A stretch of 64,000 bases of DNA from Augochlora pura (GCF_028453695.1 NC_135774.1:10354001-10418000), one strand, 5' to 3'. Counted from the stretch's first letter, positions 24,300-36,259 are shown. Notes: a model not told the origin generated them from the letters alone. Numbers and translations: made by a program.

Positions 24300-24627
24300 G
24301 TAACGAATAAAATTTTATTCGATAGCGTCATTGAATATTCAATCGAATAAAAATTTATGTTGCGACAAATGTATCCGTATAAAATTTTAGTCGAATAAGA
24401 ATTCATTGAATAAAGATGGTAGAATATAAAGCGCTTCTTCATGGTTTATCGATTTCTATTTGTTCGAGTGAAAAATTATTCGAATAAAATATTATTTCAA
24501 TGAAGAATTAGTGGAATAAAAAATTATTTGAATGAAGGATTAGAGGAATAAAACGTTATTCGAATGAAGAATTACGAGAATAGAAAATTATTTGGACGAA
24601 GAATTACTCGAATAAAATACTCAACTG
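24300..24627. repeat. 32-bp degenerate minisatellite
   Basis: The unit is GAATGAAGAATTAG.GGAATAAA plus AATTATTT-type ends. Three consecutive 32-bp units are clear in 24508-24605. The upstream part (24300-24480) carries decayed GAATAAAATTTTATTCGA versions. Confidence 0.82.
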
Positions 24628-25204
24628 AAAGGAATTAATTTAGATAATTATCTTAAATATTTACCTGAAATAATAAGAATGATGCTTCCAATCTATTACA
24701 ATGTATCATTAAAATGTATTAAATATATTAGCTGTATTAATATGGTATATTAAAATATATTAAAAATAATGAATGTACGGAGCATCAGCAATAAAATTAC
24801 TACGAGATTTATCATCATCGCCGTTGTCGTTATTACATTATAATATATTATAAATTATAATTATCATTCTTGTTACCATATTCATCACTACATTACATCG
24901 TACATTGTATTATTATTACTATTATTGTTCATGCATTACAAAAATATTTCCGTTATACGAACATCATTATTTTTATTTCAACTGTTATTATTTATTACCA
25001 GAGCATACACATAAACCTAAAAAAGTAATTACATCGGGGGCACGCCGCCGCCGGCCGATGTAAACGACAAAGAAACTCACGGCCGGGGAACTTTTTAAAT
25101 TATTGGCCCTGACGATCTGACGTGCGCCAGTGTCTTTTAATATCATCCTTTGTGCATCGCGAACTTTCCGACGGCGTGGCCCTGCGCGAATATTGATACC
25201 GGGG
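24628..25204. other. AT-rich gene-free stretch, then CpG-rich
   Basis: Low-complexity ATTATTATTACTATTATTG-like sequence around 24840-24990, then a CpG-rich block from 25030. No gene is supported. Confidence 0.4.
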
Positions 25205-25236
25205 AGACGTCCTCCCCTCACCCCCCCCCTCCCCCC
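25205..25236 (-). other. C-run cluster with G-quadruplex potential on the minus strand
   Basis: CACCCCCCCCCTCCCCCCG and neighbouring CCTCCCC runs give at least four G-runs of three or more on the complementary strand within about 30 nt, matching the usual quadruplex pattern. It sits at the edge of a CpG-rich island. Confidence 0.55.
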
Positions 25237-26495
25237 GTTAACGCCCGTGTACTCTTAATTATCATTTTACTAATAAGCGTCTGCAAGGATGCGGAACTTC
25301 GGAGAAACTTTTTTCCGCGTTAAGCTGCGACCGGAACGGCGCGCGGAGCGTTCCGCGTCCTATACGCAATTAATGTGCAAAATTGAACGCCCTCGGTTTC
25401 TCCGCGATGACCCAGTTCCACGCGCAATAGGTAATCGCCAAAGCGGAAGGGACAGGCGCAAGGAAATCCGTTGTTCGAAGGAGAATCGCCGCGAATTAAA
25501 CGACGGTCGATTTGGCGAGCGACGACTGCACTGCATGCCACACTAGCCGATTATTTCCTGGTCGATGGAACTCTCGAAACAAGGATAACAAACAAATGCG
25601 ATTTTCGACGTTTTTCATAACTGGGAGAAATTGTTAAGGTTGTGTCAAGAAGACTTATTTCAAGATAAGACTGAAATGTATATAATAGTAGATATGAGTG
25701 CAGCGTTTGTCTGATTACTTGATGTCCTAATCTACTTGCTGCTATTACGGTGGATTCTTATTTAAATTTTATATAGTGTAGTATGTATTGCCTATGTTTT
25801 CATTTCTCCGTTGTTTTATCATATCTTTTTATTACTTATATATTTTATTTAGCGACTATATTTATTACCTTTTTATTTTATCTATTTCATATATTTTGCA
25901 ATTAGCGATAGTATTGTAAATGCTAAGAGGACAATGTAGCTTTCAAGGTCATTATAGGGACCAAGACTCACGGCGGCATTGCGATGGCAACATTTTTACA
26001 ACGAAGATCGTCTAACAATTTTCGTCTATGGAAAGGGATGCAGAGTCATTCTGCAAGCCAAGGACTGAAGAAGCCTAATAGTTCTTAAGTAGTCATGTCC
26101 CCAGTTTCTGTATTTTTCTGTTAATTATTCTAGTCTATAGTTCCTAATTTTAAACGACTTATTATTAAATATAATCCTACAATAAATTCGAATAAAAATA
26201 TGCAGAAGACAGAGAATAAACCTGAAAAATGTCGCACTTCACATCTACAAACATAGATATAGAAATTATGTACTATCAATTGGTGTATCATTTTGACAAA
26301 AGTCGTCTGAGATCGCGGAGCGGCCGCAATCACAATGAAAGTATATCGACCAGACATTAGCATATCAGGATTATCGTAGAACTGCTGAATTCAGCCAAAG
26401 TCGCTATCACGGTGGATCCTGGGACCATATAGATATATATATGTCCGGCGCGACGTGTATAGTGACAGAATTATGAGTGAATAGGAAGCTGTTCC
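25237..26495. other. gene-free stretch
   Basis: A CpG-rich block (25260-25560) with complementary frames on both strands is followed by AT-rich DNA. A copy of the dispersed motif (GTCTGATTACTTG, then CTAATCTACTTGC) is at about 25708-25740. Confidence 0.4.
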
Positions 26496-26524
26496 CGAAG
26501 TTCGATCCCGACAATCGAACTTCG
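26496..26524. other. perfect 11-bp hairpin with 7-nt loop
   Basis: CGAAGTTCGAT, loop CCCGACA, ATCGAACTTCG. It lies about 40 bp upstream of the strong acceptor-like tract at 26541-26562. The stem is too short for a typical pre-miRNA. Confidence 0.7.
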
Positions 26525-26562
26525 AACCCTCCCGTCGTTCATTACTTCCCTCTTCTTCCCAG

Positions 26563-26761
26563 AAATTGCATCTTGAACACGTCGGAGCAATTGTCGTCCT
26601 ACCGAGCACGTGTTGCCATAAACATCGCCGGGAGTAATGAAATGAATACGCGGAAAGTCCTTGGGATAAATCCGGACGTCGTCGCCATGAAAGCTTTCCT
26701 GATCGAAAATCTCCCTTTGTCATACGAAAGAACTAATCTGAGGAGCAAGATTGGACTTCTG
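26563..26761 (+). CDS. possible internal exon of an unrecognised protein (speculative)
   Basis: A 199-bp segment is preceded by a pyrimidine-rich acceptor (CTTCCCTCTTCTTCCCAG, AG at 26561-26562) and followed by a donor-like CTG|GTATGT (GT at 26762). The frame is open throughout and reads, after the first partial codon, NCILNTSEQLSSYRARVAIN onward to LPLSYERTNLRSKIGLL, with mixed third positions. I do not recognise the family. Opposite-strand frames (26391-26723 and 26599-26874) are also open, so composition may explain the openness. No partner exon was identified within the window. Confidence 0.25.
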
Positions 26762-26825
26762 GTATGTATGTCGCGCGTGTTCGAATTACTTTCAATAATC
26801 AAATAACATTTGATTTCTACGTATA

Positions 26826-27078
26826 CAGGTTGTTTCAAAATTATATTAACACCCTGTATGTTGAGTATGTGCATAACTAAAATAATAAATGGTTCCGATC
26901 GTATTTATTTCTACCTTTGTTATAAGCCTCTGCTCCCAGCAAACGATGGTAGATAAATTAACGATATAAATTAGTGATTGGAAACGATAAATTATTCGTA
27001 TTGTTATATTATTATTGAGTGGACCGTTACTTGATGGTATTAGGGAAACAAGCGTATCTATGTTATATGGGACACCTG
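26826..27078. mobile_element. possible MITE with CAGG...CCTG termini
   Basis: The left end CAGGTTGTTTCAAAATTATA and the right end, read on the other strand, CAGGTGTCCCATATAACATA, are similar and inverted, enclosing about 250 bp without a transposase. CAGG-TGTCCCA-like ends are common in insect DNA elements. The immediate left end also pairs with an ACCCTGTA at about 26851. The pairing is imperfect, so a chance match cannot be excluded. Confidence 0.35.
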
Positions 27079-28788
27079 CATATTTGTTCTTTTTCAGCTG
27101 AGGAAATCCTAATCTTATCACTACGAAAGAGGAGGAATTTGTCTTGGTACAGTGATTTGTGAAAAGCTCAATGTAACCCACGCGAATCAAGAGAAATTGG
27201 CAACGTTTCGTGCCTGAGAAATGAATTGCGATCGCTCTTGGCCCACGGAAGTGTTCCACGAAATTCCATCGCAAGTAGATCTGTCAGGTAACAGTCAGAC
27301 CAAATTGAAATTGAATTTTTCAGCCTTGCCATTTACATACCAATCAAGATTCAACTACGTTTCCTACGCTCTTGTATCCATTACTGTAATTTTATAATAT
27401 TTCGTAGGATAGTACTAGTGTTAAATTACGTATAACAAAATTTTAAACAATATCGTCAAAATTAATAATGTGACTAAAAATGATCTCTTATAACGACATG
27501 CCATTTTTATAACAGTTGATTAAGAATTAAACATTTTTGTTTTTTCAAGATTAAGGAATTAATCAAACGTTCGATGCCTTCCATAAAATTGCATAAAATT
27601 AATGAATCCATTACTGATTTACGAAATTTACAAATAAACAAACGATTGAAAGAAAGTGCAAACTAAATGCAATTTATTTATTTTGTCCGTATCTGACCTG
27701 CACAAATCAAATACAGTCCAATATGGAATTATTCTAGAGATAATCATAGTACAAGTGTCCCTGCAGCGTATTAAATACCAGCAAGTAGAACAGGTATCCC
27801 ACTGGTCGGACAATCACGAAACTCGTTTTCCGCACAGTTCGTATTCCTCTATTTCTCCATACGCTCCGCGACGAGTGTTTAAACAGCATTGGTTGCCGAA
27901 TGATTAATTCAACATCCAGAATCCGTGCACGTTCCGCGGAATTAAGTTGGGAATAATATTTTTACAATCATCGCGCCTGCCCGACGAGCGGGAAAAAAAT
28001 CTCTGGAGTGGCTCCCGTCCGATTTGTATTCGTCGCCGGCTACGAAATGGGAATCGGCTTCCTTATCGACGAGCAGTGATAAAAAAAAAATCGATGTGGA
28101 GGAACGCCCCCCAGGAGACCGGAGGCCCGGACAAACTTTCTTTCGAGTTTGCCGTTGGCAGGTGCGCGTTTTACCTCTGGCAGCGCGGCACGGCGTGGAG
28201 CGTAAAGCGTACCGCTGTTTACGATACCGTGCCGCAACAATGCCGGGACGTGTTCGCCGCGGGTTGTTACTCGTAGGTTGAAAAACGGGGAGGGGGCGGG
28301 TAGCGAGTAAGTTATAGACTGGGTGACAACGACAAAGGCGAGAAGCACTTGGGGGACGCGTTTACACGTCGCCGCGATATCGCCGCGGCGGGGCGGGACG
28401 CGTGTTCCGCCATCGAACCTCGCTTTGTAGTTATCCCACCGTAAAGCGGTGTCTCGCGAAAATATTCAGGAGGCTCGCGGCGAAAATCAAGCCCCCGTAC
28501 TAGTTTTCCTAAACCCGCTGCGGAACTCTTGTCGCTCTAGCAACAGCTTCGACACAAGCAGAAAATTTGGTATCGACGTTTTCTATATTTTAAAAAAATG
28601 TTTAAACTTCCAGTGGTGACGTACGTCAAAATTACATCTATCGTTAAATTGACATCTCCTTATCAATAATGGTGACTTCGGGTCGAATAAACTCAGTAGC
28701 AAATAATAGTAGCGATAATATCGATGCATAATCAATTTTAAGTTAAATCACTATTATTAATACGGAGATAATTCGACCACTTGCTATA
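27079..28788. other. gene-free stretch; strong CpG-rich island at about 27930-28530
   Basis: A copy of the dispersed motif on the minus strand is at 27781-27811 (GCAAGTAGAACAGG, then CACTGGTCGGACAA). The island contains GCCGCGATATCGCCGCGGCG near 28372, a self-complementary CpG cluster. Frames on both strands overlap across the island. No transcript is supported. Confidence 0.45.
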
Positions 28789-29012
28789 TTAACCCTTTGC
28801 ACTCGAAGCCGTTTTAAGCGTAAATACCGAAATAGTTTTTCTGATCGACAATATTTCTATTTTATACATTACTGCATTTTATGCAAATGAGTCTTCCGAC
28901 TGATGAAACAGTCTTTTAAATAAAAAACGAGTAATGATATAAAAATTATTTGAGAACATGATGAAACAATTTTTATCGATGTCTCAAAGTGCATACGAGT
29001 GCAAAGAGTTAA
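28789..29012. mobile_element. TTAA-type MITE, GCACTCG family (fullest copy)
   Basis: It starts TTAACCCTTTGCACTCGAAG and ends CATACGAGTGCAAAGAGTTAA (21 nt with its last TTAA). The inverted termini pair over 15 of 17 bases and both include the TTAA duplication. The 224-bp AT-rich body lacks a coding frame. Its left body matches the element at 15724, and its right end matches the orphan end at 9340. It is a useful reference copy for the family in this window. Confidence 0.87.
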
Positions 29013-30930
29013 AAGACAAGAACATTTCTGAAATAATGACACAAAAATGTTGTTAACATATCGTATTGTTCATTTAAGAATGTTTTTATAAAATTGACGA
29101 TACAGCATGTTTTTAAAGAATTTACAGAGAACGGTTAATATTGCAATTATTGATAACACGTTTCACGTTGCATGCAGATATCGTTGCAGTGTACACAATT
29201 CTATTTAACCGGTTGCACTGTACACGAAATGTTAGCTTGTTCCAGGTGGACATTTTCGTTGTATTCGCTGTGCTCGACTCTTTTCTTTTTCTGTAAAAAC
29301 TGAACGAAACGGTTGCAGGCTTGCGAAATTTTTCAAATGAAACCCATTGTATACAAATGCAGGTGTAATAACTTTCGCAAGTTGCATTGCGGAGTTCATG
29401 CAGCGGAACAATGCAGCATTATGCTCGTTTCGGTATGGCATCTTTTGTTATACGAACATAAACCCGGCGATACGTGCATACATCAGAAAGTATTCTCATT
29501 TCTCCGCGCTTCTGTCTCCCGCGTGTCCTGTAACAATTTTCAACTTTCTATTGTTCCGAAACGAACTCGCAACTGTTTTCGCAAATGGACATCGCTTTAT
29601 CGACTAACCCAGTTTACTTTATCTATTTGTAGAAAATATTATCGACGTCTATCGGATCACTGATGGCATGAAATATGTTTACGGTTTCATTTACTTGTAC
29701 TGCGACGTTTGTGTCTGTTATAGGAAATGGAAGCTGTCCTATCGCCGCGAGTAGAATCGACTTGTTTGCGATCAGACGGATAATATCAGATATTGGGGCA
29801 GACGGAACGAGAAGAACGAATATCGATGAAACAGTCTTAGTCAGCACGGTGATCGAAAGAAATCTATGGAATCTCTTCAACGAAGATATTCTGCTGTAAA
29901 CCACGAAAAAAAACTCGAAAAAAGCCTTGAAAATTTCATTCGTCGAACGATTTCTTACGCTAAAAACAATCGTGACATCCGAATGGAAATATCGTCTGGT
30001 ATTTACAGTAAACGGACGATGCTGTAAATACTTCGAAAAGAAATTGTATTCTATCTCATTCGTATCGCGTCAAAAGATTCCGGGAAACTTTCGATGCTAT
30101 ATTCCCCCTCCGAAGTGTCAAACAAGTCGCTTCTGCTCGCGTCGATACAATAAGTACGGCTTCGCCGTCCGACAGGCGAATTCTCCTTTACGCTGACCTA
30201 TTCTACTTACGCCGCGGCGACGCCCTTCATGCATAATACATTTTCTTTATCCGTGGGCAAACAAATTTTTTGATATTCTCCCGTAGGTGAAGTTCACAGG
30301 TGACCGAATTTCCATGCCCTCGAGTTCCGTTGCGCGATCCTTTCACCGCTGGATTTCACGGGCAGGTGATTCCCCACCTGTCCCCGTCAACGGAAAGAGC
30401 ACCGACGGTGAACACCGGTATCGCGTTGGGATAATAGGAGCGATATTTTCAAAAATTTCCGACTACTGGATTTGGACGAAATAAAGGGCCGGGAACGCGG
30501 GGTAAACGAACGGAATACGAGCCCGGAAAAGCGTCGGAAAATAATTAAACGATGCCACGGGGTGGCTCGATATTGTGTATTGGTTTACCAAGGTTCTTCC
30601 GATCGCCGGAAAATCGTGAAAATTGCTCACGGGAAAACAGCGAATGAACCTCGACCACGATCTCAACAGAGCATTGATAAAAACATTCGTTCATCGAGGA
30701 ATCGATAAAAAGTTCAACACAGTTCGATGGACATTGAAGTAAAGTGTTGTTCTTCTGTGATCGATATTTAAACATCGAAGTGAATACAGGCTGCTGGTGG
30801 ATCGAAATTCTCGAATCGAAATCGTCAAATTTGTCTTTGCGAAAATTATGCATTGCATTATTTGCATCCGCTACAAATATGTGGAGGTTTCATGTAAATA
30901 AAGTATATGATTAATATATTCCATTTTATT
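29013..30930. other. gene-free stretch
   Basis: A near-identical direct repeat GTTGCA(G/C)TGTACAC occurs about 30 bp apart near 29184 and 29213. Overlapping frames on both strands at 29623-29904 and 30463-30853 are unrecognised. A clean dispersed-motif copy (CTGACCTATTCTACTTA) is at 30193-30209. Confidence 0.4.
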
Positions 30931-31382
30931 AATCAGTTATTTGTATAATCGATAATTTAGTCATTTGGTCATTTTGTCAATCGGTTATTTGGCTGTTTGG
31001 TCATTTTCCTAATCGGTTATTGATTGAATCCGTCAATTGGTTAATCGGATATTTGTTTAATCGATCATTTCGTTATTTGATCATGTTACTAATCGGTCAT
31101 TTGGCTATCTAGTCATTTTGCTAATCGGTTATTTATTGAATTCGTGAATAAGTTAATCATTTATTTGTCTAATCGATAATTTGGCTATTTGGTCATTTTG
31201 CCAATTAGTTATCTGTTTCATTAATCACTTATCTATTTGATTATTTTGCCAATCGGTTATTTAGCCATTCGGTCAATTGTTTGATCGGTCATTTGTTTAA
31301 TCGATCATTTAGCAATTTGCGTAATCGGTAATTCGCCTAATTGGTCAATTAACTAATCGGTTATTTGTCTAATCGATAATTG
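30931..31382. repeat. 16-bp minisatellite with 8-bp half-units
   Basis: About 28 degenerate copies of a 16-bp unit (AATCGGTTATTTGGCT / ATTTGGTCATTTTGCT alternating flavours). Reading in 16-bp steps, nearly every unit falls in register for over 400 bp. The only clear slip, near 31317, is one 8-bp half-unit (ATTTGCGT). The sequence is unrelated to the other 16-bp array at 2471. Many TAA and TGA triplets prevent open frames. Confidence 0.92.
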
Positions 31383-31640
31383 GAATCTCGTCTTTGTAAA
31401 TTACTTTCAATTAGAAGTTAAATAAATCATAATGATCGCTACCATTGTCACATGATTTCAGGAACTAACGTGTACCTAGCTGTGAATAAATATGATCATG
31501 TTGTGGTGTTAGACGCGTCCGGGGACGTTCTCCGCAGGGTATAGTACCTCAGCGTATGTGTGACAATCGTAAAGCGAGTGTGTTGGTGTAATTGCTTTGC
31601 CAATTTTTAAATATAGCACTAGATAGGATAGGTAACTTGC
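31383..31640. other. short gene-free spacer
   Basis: Nothing recognised. Confidence 0.4.
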
Positions 31641-31735
31641 CTAAACCTCTTCAGGGATGAACTTTTATAGTAGACAACAATCTATTTAATAGTTCTTTTC
31701 TATTTATCATCTATCTCATTTTATTCGACAAGGTT
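31641..31735. mobile_element. partial MITE, CTCTTCAGG family (inverse copy of 61701)
   Basis: It begins CTAAACCTCTTCAGGGATGA and continues TTTTATAGTAGA(C)AACAATC, TATTTAAT and TTTATC. This matches the reverse complement of the element at 61701-61825 over about 75 bp. The 3' part has diverged and the second terminus is not clear, so the right border is approximate. Confidence 0.68.
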
Positions 31736-32676
31736 TTGTTAATATTGCTTAGGGATTCTATAGTGAATAGTTTATGAATTGATTCTCATTTTCTTTACAC
31801 TTAGAATAATCACAACTTTAAGAAAACTCAACGTACACAAACATGGCCAAGGGCGTGAAGATTTTAAAGTGTGTGTATGTGTATGAACTGTTATTTAGAG
31901 CCGGGACTGACTGTATTACAAAAGCAATGAAATTAAAAAATATACACTTGAAATTTCATTTGAAAGTCCCTGGTATCTGCGACACGTGTTTCAGCTAATT
32001 TCATCAATCAGTTAACACGTGTGAAGAAATATCGACCGGCTCCTGGAAAATCCTGGAAAATCCTGGAAAGTTGCTAAAAATGTGCGTCACGAATACGTAG
32101 AACAACAGCGGATAGATTTCGATCACGATCTTCGTACAGTATCGACAAAAAGATTCGTCGATTACGTATTCGATGAAAAATCCCCGCGTACTTCGACGGA
32201 CAACCGAAGCGTTAAGGAAAATCCGGCGGGGAAAACCCATCGACCACGCCACTTTTTCATCTTTTTTTTTTGCCGAACGCAAATTTTATCTGTTCACCGG
32301 CTATATTTCCTTCGCGGACGTTTGGGAAAAAAAAGGAAACCTTGTAAATGATTTTTTCCGAAATGGAAAAAACGATGCCGGTAACGATGAAAAACGAGCC
32401 ACGAGACTTTTGTTTTTGCGAGGCTTCATCGTGCCCGGCGAGAAATTGAAATTCTGTATCATATAAGACTGATATACAGAGTGGTCCGCGTAACTTTTGC
32501 ATTTTCTACAATTTCCTAAATATGAATTAGTTGAACAATTTTTCAAGAAAAGATTCGCCTGATTTAAAGACACATATTATAGTACAATTATTTTTTTAAA
32601 ATGGAGCCATCCATTCCAGAGATTTTAAGATCGTACTTTTTTCTTAAATAGTATACTCTGTTTTATAAATAAATCT
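31736..32676. other. gene-free stretch with a short 10-bp triplication
   Basis: TCCTGGAAAA is repeated three times at about 32041-32070. CAGAGTGGTCCGCGTAAC at 32476 resembles the outer end of an insect DNA or LINE element, but no partner end was found. Overlapping frames (32082-32573) are unrecognised. Confidence 0.4.
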
Positions 32677-32865
32677 ATTAAATTTTGAGTAAAATAGTGT
32701 TGATTAACTAAATTATAAACCTAATAACTAACTACTAATTTTGCTTTATTTTTTCAACATTTTACAGGGCAGCAGAGAGTGAAGATAATTCTCAAGAAAC
32801 AAAACGAAATTGCTCGTTAAGTATTCCGTACTTTTATCAATACTTTTTTTACTCAAAATTTAATC
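32677..32865. repeat. inverted repeat of about 30 bp arms, 129-bp spacer
   Basis: The left arm TATTAAATTTTGAGTAAAA plus TAGTGTTGAT (32677-32706) is complementary with few mismatches to ATCAATACTTTTTTTACTCA plus AAATTTAATCA (about 32836-32866). The spacer includes ACAGGGCAGCAGAGAG. This could be a foldback element or a DNA-transposon remnant. No target duplication was identified. Confidence 0.7.
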
Positions 32866-33489
32866 ATACTGTCTTATAAAATATATATTATTCCATTCAA
32901 TGAAAAAGAAAATTAACCTTCAAATCTCCACTTATAAAACAATAACTGCGCTACATACTATAGCCTTTCAAACCACTCAATTTCACTATTAAAAAATTTC
33001 TTTCCCAATGCATATTCTGAAAGCAGCAGGAGTTGCACAAGTTGCATACACAATCCTATATTTTCTGGATATTGTTTTTCAATCGATCTCTTGTTTTCTC
33101 TGACGTTTGATTCAGTTATTTCTCGGTGAAAAGCTTCGTAAGCGTTCTGTCACCGAACCGACGAACTCACCGAAGAAAATTCACGAGACGTTACACTCCC
33201 TGTGCCTAGGCAGGTGTCGACGTTTTTCGTGAAATCCCGTGCTGAGTCGTTACATTTCCGTTCGACCTATCCCGCTCTTGTAGTATCCCGCCTTTACAGG
33301 GGATCCTATCTTTTCGGCTTATCTGGTCATCGTATTGTTCGGTTTATCCGTAGATTCACAACTACGACTCCAACCAAGACGGAGGAGAATCTTTTGGTAC
33401 AATCTAGATGCTTGGATAACAATCCAAATGCCACGGCAACTGCTGTTTATATCGTCGAACGAAGTCGGTGTAAAAGAACAATTCAATGT
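32866..33489. other. gene-free stretch
   Basis: Weak motif-like pieces are at 33264-33330. A 117-codon frame (33202-33555, +) runs into the next repeat and is not recognised. Confidence 0.4.
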
Positions 33490-33593
33490 GCGAAGACCTA
33501 TATACTATTATGTGAGGACATTTATTATTATGTGAAGATATATATTATGCTGTGAAGACATTTATTGTTATGCGAAGACATATATCATTTTTC
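33490..33593. repeat. 20-bp tandem repeat, about 5 copies
   Basis: GTGAAGACATTTATTATTAT is repeated with small changes. The array supplies the Tyr/Ile-rich tail of the overlapping frames. Confidence 0.88.
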
Positions 33594-35659
33594 AAGATCA
33601 GGATAAATATTGCAGAGTATTTGAAGAAATTCTCAATAAACCTACAGAATTAATTATACTGTAATAAAATAAAATTCTGATTTTTTGGAAGTATTTTTTA
33701 GAACCTTTTGTTTCACCTTACGAGCCAGAATGTCTCTTTAACCTCGATTTAAACGGCAATGTATAATAATTAATGTCACCAAATGTCTTCATCGCTATAG
33801 TTAAAAGTTACTTCAGTTCCTCAATTCGTGCCTATTGACTCCCTGCGACACAAGTCGTGGCCTCTATCATTCACGTAAAGTTTGAACAACGTTAGCTCGA
33901 GGCAACGCTCACACACTCGATCGCCCTCGAATCAGGTGCAAGTCACGTCTGAATGAATTTCAAGATAGTTCGACGCAACCGCCGTACTGTTCGCAGAAAA
34001 TCAATTGCAGTAAACAAGTTCTAATTCTGGCAACTCGCGGTTCGATAGCCTGTTCTCTGCCAAACAGCAATAAGCAGTTAATGTGCCGCGGGAGGCCCGG
34101 AAGCATCACAGGTGGAATTCTAACGGAGCGCAGCCTTACCAAGACGGTAACACCGTAATCAATCGATCCACTGTTCGTTAAAATTCCGCAGCCGAGTTCG
34201 GTAACGAATCTCGCGACACGAGCTGCGCGATGAACAGTTTGTAAACGTCGCGTAGCCGATACAACAAATTTTTTCCGCAACCCTCGAACCGACCGTCTCG
34301 TTCGCATGCAAGACGTCGGCCCGCGCAAGGTGTAAATAATACAATAACGCGGGAGCGTTTTGCGATTCCGTTCGCGGCGTTGTAGAACTTGATAAAAACG
34401 GGGCCGGTGTAATCGGTTGCTTCGTAAATATCAGTCGGATTAACAGCAAACACGGCGGGGAAACGCGGGCGACGCCGCGTGAATACCGAGCGAAACGGCG
34501 AACGCACGTTCGGCAAATGTTCCATGTAATTTCCGCGGCGGTTCGTTTGCCGGCCGGTCATATCGTTGATTTACAGGCTTACAAAGGGCCGATTGTCTGC
34601 CGCGCGTCGACCGACATTCAAAACACCCCCGCGACGTTTCGCGCTGCATTATGGAACCGGTTGTAACTTTATCCGTGTAACCGATTACGCGGGCATTATG
34701 CCCGACAAACGTCGAGAGCATTAATATTTTGCGGAACGACCGGGCCGACACTCGTTACAGCCGTGTAAATATTTAACGGGGCCGGCGTTTGCCTTCGCCG
34801 GCCGCTACTGCTTAAAATTTTATCGGTGCCGTCGCCGCCGCCCCGTTTGTTTTACAATCAAATATTGAATGCGAGGTAACCTCGCTGCTAATTAGCGAAA
34901 GTTTCCGCCCTTCGAGATTGTAAATACGAAAGTATAGACGGTGTTTTCGTCCGACCCAGTGCTGTCTTATTCTACTTCCGATGTTTTCGTGCCACTTAAC
35001 AGTTCTCCGTGATATTGGCCGACGTCTCTTTCGCGCTATGGTTCCAGTTGGCAGCAAGTCCGGCTTGTTCAAATGTAAACAGCAAAGTGGAGCTGTTATT
35101 TCTGCCTGACCACTGGCCGTACTTTTCTATTGTCCCCCCTCCCGCCTCGCTGCTTTCGTAATTTTAGCAAATGTTTCGCGGATGTTTTTCCACTTGATGT
35201 TAAGCTTTACATCACGAAAGCAGGACCCTAACTGTTACATATCAATCAGATGCCGTCGTAGAATAACAGCTATTATTATTTTAGTTATTATTGTTATCCA
35301 AACTATTTTTCTAACATATAATAATTGCGAGTGACAGAAAAATCATTTCCGACAAAGAAAACCTTATTTTAGTTGCTAGCAAGTGTTATAAATAACCAGA
35401 ATAAATTTTCCGTGCGAATAAATGAATACATCAGATCGAAATAAAATTTAGCTCATCAATAATGCTTAATTTTGGTCATTTGTATTAATTATTTGTGACC
35501 AAAACGATCAGAAATAGATATTTCTTAATCATATGGTTTATTGGAACAATTTTCTTTCAGTTTATGGTTCGCGATATCAACTTAAACGATAAACAAATTT
35601 CGACCCTTTGATTTTTTGCTATAAAAGTTTATCAAGCAGCAGTTAATTTTGGTTCCTGA
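33594..35659. other. gene-free stretch with a long CpG-rich island (about 33880-35100)
   Basis: Across the island three or more frames are open at once on the minus strand (33960-34328, 34159-34449, 34178-34561, 34440-34751). That is typical of stop-poor composition, not a gene. A dispersed-motif copy (CTGACCACTGGCCGTAC, then TTTCTATTG) lies at 35106-35133. Confidence 0.45.
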
Positions 35660-36076
35660 ATATTACGTTAATCATCTCAGCAATACTAGTCGTATTCTAC
35701 TTATAGTATTCACTTTGTGTTATTTCACGAGCCCTGTAATTTTTGCAATATTGCTCGCTGAATATTTGACTGTTTCATGGGAATATCTGGCTAGTAGAAA
35801 CATGTATAAGTATGAAGAGAGATTCGTAATTTTGCCTCATGAAAGGCAGTCGATTTCTACATTTAATTCTTGCTTTTATTCGCGTTACTGTCTCCCATAA
35901 CTGTGACGAAATTTTTGTTAATTTCACCGCCTAGATGGAAAATGTCTGGTTATTAAAATGAATCAGAGTACATTATTCTTGTCTGGCAAAGGCAGTCATA
36001 ATCCACTTAGTGCATTAAGTTTTGTAAAAGCATTTATGAATGAGTTATAACACGTGTGGTGCAATTTTATATGATT

Positions 36077-36256
36077 ATGAAAGTATTAAGAAGGCAAAGC
36101 GAAGAGTTTCTACATCGTCTGGCCAAAGCCAGTCGTCTTCCACTTGATATATTTACTCTGCTGGGCGAATATGGAGTCTCCGGAATTGAACGAGATTATT
36201 TGGCAAGGATAAATATAGTAACTTATGATAAATATAAAGAAATAAACTACGTATAA
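36077..36256 (+). CDS. small open frame, array unit 1 (doubtful)
   Basis: 59 codons starting MKVLRRQSEEFLHRL, in frame with a slightly earlier ATG at 36056. The same opening recurs in the next two array units. There is no signal peptide or known domain; it contains a run of Arg and Lys and a Leu-rich middle. The stop at 36254-36256 is three bases before the next unit's ATG. The likeliest explanation is a chance frame copied by tandem duplication. Confidence 0.15.
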   Translation: MKVLRRQSEEFLHRLAKASRLPLDIFTLLGEYGVSGIERDYLARINIVTYDKYKEINYV

Positions 36257-36259
36257 ATT

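Noticed and set aside
33960..34751. Four overlapping minus-strand frames of 96-127 codons
   Set aside because: Mutual overlap in different frames within a CpG-rich island indicates a lack of stop codons by composition, not genes.
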